A stretch of DNA of 64,000 nt, taken from positions 8,097,597-8,161,596 of the forward strand of contig OX155957.1 of the NCBI GenBank assembly GCA_944548615.1, given 5' to 3'. The notes beneath the pieces are model-generated. The model did not search any database and was not told the DNA's origin. It was given only the letters and a program-made list of their open reading frames with translations. This DNA is from Micropterix aruncella. Its lineage: Eukaryota > Arthropoda > Insecta > Lepidoptera > Micropterigidae. Every line of letters begins with the position of its first letter. The first letter of the stretch is position 1. The position numbers were made by a program, and so were the translations under genes. Shown one piece after another: positions 1 through 24,100 of this stretch.

Positions 1-12172
<12,172 letters not shown>

Positions 12173-12263
12173 ATATAATGTGCATTTTGTAATATTCCTA
12201 CTATCTCAAATTTAGTAGAATACTGGTCACATCTAGTTATCATTGTTATTTTCCCATTAGTTC

Positions 12264-12269
12264 ATTAAA
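12264..12269 (+). terminator. CtsD: Candidate polyadenylation signal of cathepsin D
   Basis: ATTAAA 92 nt after the stop codon. No AATAAA is closer on this strand. Use of the site is inferred from position only. Confidence 0.4.
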
Positions 12270-12837
12270 AGTTTTTTCATCATCAGCCATGTTTAGACTT
12301 ATTTTAAAAAAAACTTTTATGTGATGAGTCAGTCTGGATCTAAGAAACTATAAGACCTAGAGAAATATGGTTAACGACAAGTGACTCGGTATGTTCTGAA
12401 ACGGATTCTCCGCTTCCATTGAATGTTACTTACATTAGTGCTTTATTTTGTAAAAAAAAAATGCTTTCCTAGGGTTGCCATTTTTTAATACTATTGACGC
12501 ATGCGTGCACTGCGCCCGGTTTGAAACCTCAAACGAGCCGTATGCACGGTGCCAGAATACTTCCGTATGTATGGTGAATTGTTAAGATGGGGCAGTTTTT
12601 AGCAGGCAATGAGCAACACAATTTAAAAAAAAAAACATAAATTATAGTTTAGATAGATGAGTCATATTGGCGTAGCTAATTTTTACCTCCAGAAGGCTAG
12701 TGAGCCAGCCAGCGACATTGTGCTAGCGTTGCCATATGTACAATTTAAATCCTATATGTACGATTATTTGAAGATCTAGTAAGTAGATCGTACATCATTC
12801 TTTAAAAATCCTGAATATATTATAAAAGGTAGGTTGT

Positions 12838-12877
12838 GCAATATATTTATTACACTTATGTGTAATAAATATATTGC
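12838..12877. repeat. Perfect 18-bp stem hairpin
   Basis: GCAATATATTTATTACAC, a TTAT loop, then the exact complement. Intergenic, between cathepsin D and a LINE remnant. Could be a MITE relic, a structured RNA or a replication by-product. The surrounding 12270-12900 holds nothing else I recognise. Confidence 0.8.
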
Positions 12878-12899
12878 CGGCTTTTAACCTCATTGTGAA

Positions 12900-13780
12900 A
12901 AAAAATATGGATGGTACTTTTGTCTATTTGTCGTCAGTATATGACACTGTGTGCCATAAGGCGCTCATTCCTCTATGTCATCCCCTGCGCGACTAGGTAG
13001 ATTATCAGAGAACATGATAGCGGACCACTACTTCACCATCCACATAGCGGGGCAGAAAATGAGAATGGGACATTCTAGCGAAGGACCACTGATCATAGCG
13101 AAGGACTTCCATAGTGCTCAGCGTTAGCACCCACACTCTTCAATCAACCAGCGATCTCTTCACCACTATGTCCAGAAAGTTTGTTTACACAGATGACATC
13201 ACATTGGGTAGCTCAGATGAAGACGAAAAAGAGAACTTGCTGTCCAAAGCTCTACCAAAACTGGCATCTCTGCAATCTTTTGAAAATCGAAACGCTGGTT
13301 TCACCTGACATCACAGGGCCTTTGCGAATCTGGACATAAGCTTCAACGGGCTGAAGATTAAAAATAGGTCACCCTAAATGTCTAGGTATTACCCTCGACT
13401 GCTCGCTCACATACAAACCCTACCTAGAAAAAGTAGGCGTGAAGATTTTGTCGAGGAATAAATTAATCCATAAACTACCTGGCTCGACATAGCGAGCAAA
13501 CGCTCACACCTTGAGAACCTCGTCCATCGCACTGGTGGATTCGGCTGCAGGAGCACTCCAATGGAATCGTTTCCAACCCTGCAAGGTTGAACCTCCGCAT
13601 ATTCAAAGCCAGGCTGCTGCAGTGTGGAGAAAGTGCAGTCAAAAACCAAATTTACCACTACATTCCTACTTAAACCTCTAATGGCCGATTCGAAACACCT
13701 GAACTCCCGAAATCCTCCCAAATCACTTCACACTTGGAGTTACCTTTGAGCCGAGTTGGATCCTGGAGTCGCCTAGCAGA
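12900..13780 (+). pseudogene. RTE-like LINE reverse-transcriptase remnant
   Basis: A shifted-frame reading shows a VYLSSVYDTV-like block (RT motif 'DLSSAYDTV'), then KFVYTDDITLGSSDEDEKE (the catalytic Y-x-DD box, here YTDD), then YLGITLDCSLTYKPYLEK and SRNKLIHKL. These are in the right order for an RT followed by its connection domain. Several frameshifts and stops. Lies between the convergent cathepsin D and PHRF1 genes. Confidence 0.75.
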
Positions 13781-13986
13781 CAGAATGGACTAACTGCAGG
13801 GTGGACAAATATAGCCTCATTTCAAGCATGCACGCCTGGATTCGACTTGTATCGCCTGGATTCAAAAACTTGCTCTGGATCCAGTTTTAATGTTTTTGAA
13901 ATTATATTAAATTGTAAATTGTAGCAGAAAAGTAAATTTACTTTTATTTTTTAATTGTGAAATGTCACCAATACCTAATATATGTA

Positions 13987-14281
13987 TTAACACGTTGAGT
14001 GCATGTATTATAATTCCAGGTCGATCCCCTTTGCTGAAACTTTTTATTTGCATCATAGGTTCCTTTTGGTCTATATTACATTTATTATGGTTCTGTTTTG
14101 CAATATTTCTTTTTTCTATTCAAAAAGCAGAGTCTATTCAAAAGACCCGCGGAGGAGAAGCGGAAGTGGTGGGGCGCATTTGAAAAGCAAAACGGTCCGC
14201 CGTCTACCTGACGGCGCGGCCACGCTAGTGAGGGGACCACTAGCGTCGTTGGCCTGACGGCGGACGCACTCAACGTGTTAA
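13987..14281. mobile_element. TTAA MITE, 295 bp
   Basis: Ends TTAACACGTTGAGTGC and its complement GCACTCAACGTGTTAA, TTAA at both borders. The interior has further inverted GC-rich pieces near the right end (ACGCTAGTG / CACTAGCGT). Same family style as 61025-61186. Confidence 0.85.
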
Positions 14282-15184
14282 TAAAAAGTTAGTTTTACAA
14301 AATAAAACATTGAAATTATTTCCAGCAGCCATCACAATGACGTACGTGTGTGTTATCATATCGCACACTCAATAAGTTAAAATAAAAGCCAAACAACTGA
14401 CATCAAATTATTTCTTTTATATTGCTACGATCCAATTGGACATTTTAAAAAATGTACAATTACCATTAATAGTGGTATTTATTACAGCAACTCTTAAACT
14501 GTAAATAAAAAATAAACTAGTCGATTATAAATAATTAATTATTCTATTTTCCGAAACGAAAGATTCACAATAATTAAATATATACATACAAACGTGTGAA
14601 AAAGAAAAATCCAAACTGGATCAATCTCCAAGTAGTTTGTATTGTACCTCTCTATATAAAGATAATAAAATACCATGTCATACACGAGTGTATGCCATGG
14701 GAAAAAAAGCATTAATACTTTTGCCAAGATTGTATCACTCGGTGCTTGATTTTTATAAATTGACTTCAACTGGTGTCGAAATTTCAAATAAAAATAGCGC
14801 TAATATTCGAAGGCTCAAGCACTCTCTTATCCACTACTTCTCGGTTTTTTTTTGTCGAAAAACATTTATAACTAACATTATAAAACTCTATGGCCTAATT
14901 GTTGAGCGCAGGCAGAGCACTCCTTATTTTTATTTACAATAATGTCAAATTAAAATTCAAGAAACGAATGATTAAAAATTATATTGCATAAGTTATGTTT
15001 ATAGTACAAGTACTTCAGCAGAGATAAATAAACATCCTTATGAACTTACCTACCAAAAATTTCATAAATTACTAATAACAAGTTTAAGGTAAACCATTTT
15101 TAGGTTATTAAAAAGACAGCGTTGTGATCCAAAATGAGTACAAGTTTCTTGTTTAATTTAACGAAATTGGTTTACTGTGTCTAT
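14282..15184. other. Intergenic stretch, PHRF1 3' flank
   Basis: AT-rich; no repeat boundaries recognised. A TTTATT (AATAAA on the minus strand) at 14929-14934 could be the PHRF1 polyadenylation signal, about 250 nt past the stop. Confidence 0.45.
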
Positions 15185-18100
15185 TCAGCGTGCAGAGTTC
15201 TTTTTCCTAAATTTCTTAACGTAAGCTTCTACAAGCGCTTGAATCTTGGCCGGGTTGATTTCGCCACTCCTGTTATGACAGATCTGTGGAGCAAAATATA
15301 TATCATTGTAAAATAAAAGTTTTTTTTAATTTGGTATTTGTAAATACGAAAGGGTTTGTAACCTTCGGAACTGCTCGTCTTAGAATCTCTTTATATTCTT
15401 CTTTCGTGACATGTTTCTTGTTGTAATGCGGCTTCAGAACCAATTTGACCTCGTCGACGACGCGCTCTTGACGGTTCAATTTCTTTAGGAACTAAAAAAC
15501 AGAAAGAAATATAAGCGCATTTTGTCAAACAATTTAAATACTTCGAAAAAAAACAAAAAAAAAAGTTAAAGCGCTGTGCATTCAAGTTTCATGACAGAAA
15601 CGCTTACTTTGGTCTTCACCTGCATTTCAACAGCTGAACTCGGGAGATCGTCCAATACTTTTAAATTGTCCTCATCCATTTTTGAAGCACCTTTATTTTT
15701 TCCTGTAAATTAAAATAATATATAAACTTATGAATTTCAATCGATCTCCATTAAATTGGTATTAATTTCTACAGACATTAAGGCTCTGAAATCTTTCTAA
15801 ATTATTTCAGTAATGTACGTGTCTATTTTGAATTGTAGCCAGTGCGATGGGCCATCCGGCTCCTACTCGGAGCCTGTTCCGGAGTCATTAGCAAGAAGCA
15901 GATCTGGAAAAGCGATTTCTCCTCCGAAATTGAACCCAATGTCACGACTAATGTCGACTAACGGCTCATTTAATTTCCCAGAGCTGGCTACTGACTAGCC
16001 TCAAACCGACCCATTCCGATTTGCAAAGTGATTGATCAGTCAAAACTCATGCTTGCTCTTTTTTCACTTTATTAACCCGTCTGTTTCTCATAGTGAGACC
16101 AGTCCCTCCAGCGCAAAGAGTGAAACACAGAGTTGACATACTGCCCTCTATTAGACTTCTTATCCACTATGCTGGAGGGTATTAAATTCTGCCAGTAAAT
16201 GGCAAAAACTCCCACAGGATGCTAAAATAGCCGCTGTAGCAGTCCACGTCAGAACATTGATGACGCAAACTTGTAGTTTCGAAAGCCCGCATGATTACTT
16301 CAAATAAAAATAAACATCTGTGACATTACAACTGGCGCCCAACTTGCAGAAAAAAAATAAAAAATAATTGGAGATGTGTAAGGATACTTGATCAAGAACA
16401 TTCAAATGCTGCGACTACTGCAGTAATTCAAGGGTTTTTATTCTAGGTGCTCCTTTTGATGTAGTAAAATTGACAAGTGCAAATATTGTGCCAATGTGTC
16501 TGAACGGAAATGAACCTAAAAGGGCTATCGATGATACTACTGCATGTTATGATCTTTCGTGGATTTATTGTCGTTCTCGCAGTGAAAAAATTCGTTGATG
16601 TCTTTTCGTCAACGTATGAAGCACTGCGCATTTATAATGTATGGACGCACTACTAGGAATGGATTTTATCTCCGCTGCAGACCTTATACTTGATTTCTCA
16701 GCAGAGGAGTCAGTCGTCTTTTGTTGAACTCATAAGCAATTTAAATTGTTGTATGGAACCTACATCGACCTACAGAGGATGAATGATTTGCATTAACAAA
16801 CAATCCAAGACAAATAATAAAAACTAAACTCCTTCCACAGTTTTAAATGACAATGGAGATTGATGTTCCAGCTAGAGATGTTACAGACAGAGAGTGTCAA
16901 CAACTAAACGTAGTACACTACATTATCACTGGTGAATACAGCCAGTATTGGTACTGCGTATAGCATCATTTTGGCCAAGAGAGAAATAACAAAGGCCGAA
17001 CTAAATAAAATGCTTGACGCAGGGAAATTACTGATTACTAAATAGTTACCCTCTACCATTAAGGTGATTCGTCGCGGTCCGAGGAAACTATTCTGATAAT
17101 AGATGGCGATGTAAGCAATATTAACAGAAAAATACGATTTTTAGCTCTCTCAGTGCAGTAAAAATTACGAAATAAATTTACCGGGAACTTTACATATACA
17201 CGGTTCGATGTACTTCGTATCACCGCGATAATCAACCGCATTACGAAATTAATGGGGAAAACAGACCAATTTCGGTTCAGAACCGAAATTGGTCTGTTTT
17301 CCCCATTAATTTCGTAATTCGGTTGATTATCGCGGTGATACGAAGTACATCGAACCGTGTATATGTAAAGTTCCCGGTAAATTTATTTCGTAATTTTTAC
17401 TGCACTGAGAGAGCTAAAAATCGTATTTTTCTGTTAATATTGCTTACAACGCCATCTATTATCAGAATAGTTTCCTCGGACCGCGACGAATCACCTTAAT
17501 AGACCAACTGATCATCAGTCATAAAAAAGGATTTTCACATGAGCACAATTGAAGAATACTGACAAAACCATTTCACAATTCCTTGTGGACCTTTTGCCTT
17601 CACCAAAATGCCATTCGGACTTTAAATCGTTCAGACTATCTTCCAGAGGCTCACCTAGAGCAGGATTAATCATTGTCCTACAGACGTATAATGTAGCATT
17701 TAATAATTAAGTACACAATACAAAATAACATTGATATAATAATATTCACCCTGAGTTTTAATTATTCGGAACCCTTTAAGTCAGCACCAGTATCAGCAAA
17801 TAAGCATCTTTTAACAAAAATTGTTTTTTTATTAAATTAGATTTTTTTTAAAACAGTTTGAGAAGAGCGCCAATCGAGTTTTAAGAGCGCTACGCTATTT
17901 ATTGATTGATAAAATGTCGCAAACAAATAATAGTCGCGTAAAACAATACTCGCCAGGAAAATTGACAGATAGCGCTAATATTTTAAAAGATTTTACATTT
18001 TATAGATTTTTAAATAATCGTAAAAAAAAATGGTATCTGACCTATGCGGTCATTTGCGGGTATTTACCGCCACCTTGTAAGTGGATTTTAAAAAACTAGT

Positions 18101-21100
18101 AAAAATACAATTACAACATTTCACAAAATTCGCGATGGCAGTGCTAAATCTAATATAAAATACGGCAGTGCTTGTAACAGAAATTACTTTTTTTTTCGCG
18201 CTTGTGTCACGAATTATAAAATAAGGTTAGTTTTCAGGGTTTTATATAACCTTTTCATGTCCGGAAACGTTGTTTATTTTTGATTTTGCAAAATTCTCAA
18301 ACTTTCATTGACAGCTGTCAGATGTCAATAACATTAGTGTTGCCATTATTGAAATAACCTATCTAAAAAAATAAATAACTAAATTTAAATAAATTTCAAG
18401 TATTAGATTATAATTCTAATTAAAAAGAAAACACTACATAAAATTTTACTGATTTTACTCAGATGTCAATAACATTAGTGTTGCCATTATTAAAATAACC
18501 TAATAAAAAAAATAAATATCTAAATTTAAATAAATTTCAAGTATTAAATTATAATTCTAATTAAAAAGAAAACACTACATAAAATTTTACTTTTATTAGA
18601 ATTTTTGGAAGTAAATCTACCATTTATGCCATCATAGAGTAGAGACATTCGTGTTTTTGGTATTGATGAGTTGGCAAACCGAGATCCTGCCGGCATTCAC
18701 TTCCTGTTTCGAAGATGGCAGGGTCGGGGCTTGTGCTCCGGCTTCGCCGCGGAAGAACGAAAGTTTTTTAGAGAGAGAGTAGAAAATAAAAGAAGGGAAT
18801 CACCCACTTTGAGTGCAGTATTAAATATGTAGTGCAAATTACCAATAAACACAGTTTTTACTTGGGCACGCCGGTATAGGCCTCAAAAAGATTGAGATTC
18901 CTCCTAATCCATTTCGGATAGAGCCGCCTGCCAATTTTATTGTCGACCTGTTATCACAGACCACATTTTCAACGTTTAGTTTTACGCATTTTTTTAAAAA
19001 AAACACACATTTTCCTTACACATGGTTCGTTATATTTAAATGCCTTGTGCGTAGTCTCGTGTCAGAAAGCGTAATTTCCATGTAATAATCCACCGTTAGA
19101 CTTCCGGTAGGGAAGCAACTTATAACCTAAAAATTGTTTTTTGTTTGTAATTTATTTCTTTTTTTAATATATGTAATTCTGCACTGAATTTTATTTGTTT
19201 TATTTGCGGAAAACCTACCTCTAGGCTAGATTATTAGAAAAGTGTTAAATACCCTCCCCCTGAGATTTTGTTCAGTTTTTTATTTTTATTCTTTTTTACT
19301 TGTTTCTTTGATTTTTTTAATTTAGTTTTCCGCGTTTTTCTTTAAAAACGGGGTGGCGCCATTTCTAAAGTTGTCTTTTCATAAATTCCCGTTATAAATT
19401 TTGGTATAACTGCAGTATTGGAACCTATCCTGATTTGTTGATTTTTTAACGTCACCCGACTATACTCGCCACGCATATTTCGAATCTACAATTAACTTTT
19501 GTCGGACTCAATAAATTTGCGAGATATAGGCATTCAAAGTTTTCATTTAGTAGGTATGTCACCAACGCGGCCATTTTGTTTCGAAGGAAGTGTCGTGAAT
19601 ATAGTCGACATATCGCGAGTTTTCTAATATCGATAACAATTCACGATATTGCAAAAAATATGACATGGTCGTGAAAAAACATGTATACATGCGATTTAAA
19701 AAAAATGGGACTATTTTCGAGATTTTTTTATGACTTCGTTTTGATAACAAAAGGTATCCTGAAACAATAGAAAATTCTTAAATATGGAAATATCACCGCA
19801 AGCAAAAATTTTTTTTCGAATTTCGCGCGAAATCCGAAAAAAATTGATGTTAACAAGTTTTTACAAAAATGACTGGGTATTGATGACAAAAGGTAACTTG
19901 AAAGAAACTTTTTTTTTTTTGAAGAAACACCGCAAACACTTTTTGTTTGTACCCGCAAACACTTCATGAAGAAACACCGCAAACAAAAAGTTTTTTCGAA
20001 TTTCGCGTGAAATTCGAAAAAAAATTACTGCGGTGCTTATAATATTAACATGAATGTGTTAGCGATAATCTAAAACAATTGGACAATTTTCAAAGTTTTT
20101 ACGAAATGACTGCGTATTGATGACAAAAGGTAACCTGCAACAAACGAAATTTCAGGATACCTTTTGTCATAGTCATTTGTCAGTGTCATAGTCCCCTTTT
20201 TTTTCAAAATATTTCGTTTAATCTAAAAACTGCAAAGTGTCATCATTTCTGTAATATCTCTAATTGTTATCGATATTACGACATACTCGACTATATTCGC
20301 GATACATCGAATATGTTCCCAGACGGGATGTAAAAACAAAATGGCCGCAGTTTGTTGACATACGGAGTAAACACTATAACCGAAAAGTTATAACCAACCG
20401 TGTTTTGAAGAAACACGGCAGAATCACCAAAACAAAAAAAAAGAATTTATATTATGGACGCCGCCGCCTCTTTAATAGCAAAGACGGAAACTAATAAAAA
20501 AAAATACTGAAAGAAAAAAAAATACCAGATACCCAGCATTAGATTTGGCCCACAGAAAATCCTTTTCGCACAAAAGAAAAAAGAAAAACACGCTGGTATG
20601 TGAAAAATTCGCGTTTAATTTAGCCTAAAAGACACACGGCAAAATTCCCGTCGTGTCCACGGTGCGCAGACCGCAAACGTGCAACCGCCCAACAATTGAG
20701 GGTTATTTCCTTCACGTGGAGACAAAAATCCCGGTGAAATTGGAGGGTGAGGTCCTCACATTCTGTGACAATTTACGTCACCTTAGCAGCAATTACGTAA
20801 AAAAAAACAGAGGTGCAAGGAAACAAAAATCCGTTAAAATTGCGCTGATTCTACATGAAAACCAACTCAAAATGAAAGTGAATGCTCACCAGATTAATCA
20901 CGAAACTTCACATTAAAAAATAACCGCCTCCCAGTAAAACTACTGCATCAAGGCAGATTACGGTGGTTTTTGAGCCTCACATCGAATTTTTCACGACCGT
21001 GTTCTCGCCATGTTGAATCGTAAAAGAACGAGTTTGATGCGCTGGCCGCCTATAGCGACGTTCAGAAAGAACATTAACGCCTTTAAATATATAAAAAAAA

Positions 21101-24100
21101 AACAAAACCGCGGTCTCGACCAATCACGTGAGAACTCGGCGCATCTTTATCTGTCAAAACCGACATTTACGAAAGTTCGCGAACATGGTTTATTTGTCAA
21201 AATATGGGAGGAATGCACGAAAACAGCGAGAAACCACCAGGAAACATTAAAATAACACCGGGAAACCATGAAAAACAGGTTCGGCGAACATACCGGCACA
21301 CAGGCGCGAAAACAAAACAACAAAATATGCGGTTTTTGCAACACTTTGACCGCCTATATCTCGCTTATTTATTGAGATCGAATACATATTATTGCAGATT
21401 TTGAATCAGCGTGGTGAATATAGTCGGGCGAATATTGAATATTGTCACAAACATGCGATATATGTATGTCAGTTTGAAACTTTATAGTCTAGAAATATTG
21501 CTAATTTTAAGAGTCCGACGCTATTTTCTTTCAGATTTAGCACTAAAATGATGAAATCTATCAGTGATTATTTTTTTTGAGAAATGTTCTTATACTGCAG
21601 TATTCCAAATACTTAATCCGCAAAACGGTAGAGGACTGTTAAAGTTAATAAAAACAATAAACCCACAAAAAAAACGCGAAGTTTGAGCAATTTTGTTTAG
21701 GATTTATATGCATAGTATGACTTACATACATAATAATAATGCAACATCGCAGCAGTTGCCATGTGGGAATGGCGGAGGAGATAACGATTTACTCGTTTTA
21801 TAACAAATCACGATGCAATATCACTTTTAAAATTACTATTCATCAATTAAACATTAAATTAGACATCAAAAAACAGTTAAAAACGCAGAAACAATGGCTA
21901 CGCGCAGAAACAATGGCCACGTGCCGCGAGGACCTTGAAACTGACGTCGACGGCGCGGCCTTTAGCAGACCGCGCGTCGATAAATGGGCGAACATTTTTA
22001 TCGGCGCGTCTTACGGACGCGACTTAAAGGTATGTGTAAAGATAGTCTGCCGAGCCGTGCACATTATCGGACGTAAAACGCGGACATGACCTTGAGGCTT
22101 CAGACGTCCGATAGAGATCCGCAAGCCGTGTCCCAAACAATTGTGCATACTATCAGTCGCGTCTGTAAGCCGCGGCTGACGGACGCGTCCGATAATATGT
22201 TCGCCCCTTCAGTGGGTCAACATCAGCTGTTCGTCTTGTAGCGACACTACAAACAGTAGTAGGAAATGGAGGGGCGACACATCCGTACAGCGGCACGGGC
22301 GACGGAACAATGGCGAGCGAACACGGCGGTGGCCAGTATATACGTTTGCCGCGCTTATAAACAGAGCGAGCGAGACAACGATATACGGAGGGAGAGAGAC
22401 GGAGAGATGGAGAAAAGAACCATACAGGCAGGAAGAAGAGGAGAGAAAATTAGCTGGAAGAAAACTCCTAGAGGCCGCGAGGGCCCAGGAAGCGCCCATG
22501 GGAAAAATATAGACGCATCGTACGGCGAGCAAAGAAGCGACCGCAAAGCACGACCGAACAGAACAGCGACGGGGGTCGCACTGGCGATCGCCGCTGCCAA
22601 CCAGCCCGACGCGACCGGCGAGACAGAGGGAGCGCAGGCGTTAGGTGGGAGCGAACAAACGATAAGCGGGCGACGCGGGTCGCTAGCCGAGTTATATAAA
22701 TAGAACCAGATAATACAGGTCAAGGGCATTCCATTCGAATAATTACGCGCTCAATATTAACGTACATTATTGTTGTACATTTATTGTTGTACATTTTGTA
22801 AAAAGGGAAATATATATTTTTAAACACAACATTTTATCGCGGTTTTTATCACGACCTTCAACACACGATAGAGCCGCGAAATTGGTGACCCCGACGTGAT
22901 AGAGCTGCGAAAGTCTTCTTCAAACTGTTGTTGTAACAATCAAAATGTTCTTCGAATTTCGTTTTTTTTTCTTAAAATTATCATTAAAAGTTGCCTGTTT
23001 TCTGTACTGTTTCACGCAATTTAAGGGCGCCGATTAAATAAGTCACCTGTATATAATATTATAAATAAAAATACCAACCTTTTGATTTTTTAAGCTGCTT
23101 TACAGGAACTTTCATTGCATTTGTCGTTTTACGTGTTTTATTAGACTTGCCTCCAAAGAGTGCATCAAATACGTCCTTCCCGCTCGCCTTCTCCCCTCGA
23201 GACGAGTGCTTATTACTAGTATCAATCGGAGGTTCAAACAGATCGCCAAAGTCACTCGATCCGGGCGAATACGGAGAATCCATTTCGTCGTCCTCCAGAT
23301 CGATTATTTCCGTTCCGTTTTGCGCTATCCGGTTCTTGTTCATCTTCTTAGGGAGAGGTTTTATAGCCGGCAGCGGCAATTTGGATATGATCGTTTTCGA
23401 GGGCATCGGCTTGATCGGCGTCGATTTAATCGGCGACGGCTTCGTGAGGAACAGCTTTCCGGCTTGCGTTTTTAACGGACTAGACTTCGCGGTCTGCGGG
23501 AGAACGATCCTGTGGTTGGTCTGGTTGTTCCTCTGGTTCGGAGAAGCGGTGAAAATGCCCATCCTGGGAGCGGCGTTCGGGAATGAGACCGGGGCGGAAG
23601 TCACCATTGTCGGGGTGACGGTCGAATAAATCAGCTTGGGCGAATTCGGTTTCGCTATCGTCGAGAATATGTCCGTTGCGGACGACACTGTATTCTGGGA
23701 ATTTTCGGCCGAGACGTTCTTAGCGTCCGCCTGATTGTCTCCGTCCGAATGAGCGATGCGACTCGATTGCAAGAGCGACAGTACTTTTTCGACTGGACTA
23801 ATCGATTTAGTCTCTTTTTGGGGGTGCTCCGCCGAGGATTCGTGTTTTTCGGCGTTTCCGGGTTCGGCCTCGACGTCCTCTTTGGAGCGGGCGGCCGGAG
23901 TGGACGGTCGCTCGGGGGTCGCCGATCCGGACTTGGTCGGCTCGAAGGGATCGTAGGCGTCCGGAGAGCTCGGCGGGTCCGGCGGCGTATTCGGACCCTT
24001 GTGACTCTCCTTCGGTTCGCTCTGCCGATTCGACGGCTCCTCGACGTTTTCGTCGTCCTCCTCTTCGGCTTCGTGTAGCGGGTTTAACTGCCGCAACTGC

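Noticed and set aside
17059..17241. 60-codon frame in the palindrome
   Set aside because: Occurs in a palindromic MITE arm and has no protein features.
20653..21255. Two frames of 81-87 codons with basic composition
   Set aside because: Located inside a rearranged repeat composite. I recognise no domain, and they lack context as genes. Left unannotated rather than given a function.
22266..22703. 145-codon open frame
   Set aside because: Lies within the putative LTR just upstream of a primer binding site. Biased Arg/Glu/Gly composition, no family similarity, no splice or polyadenylation context.
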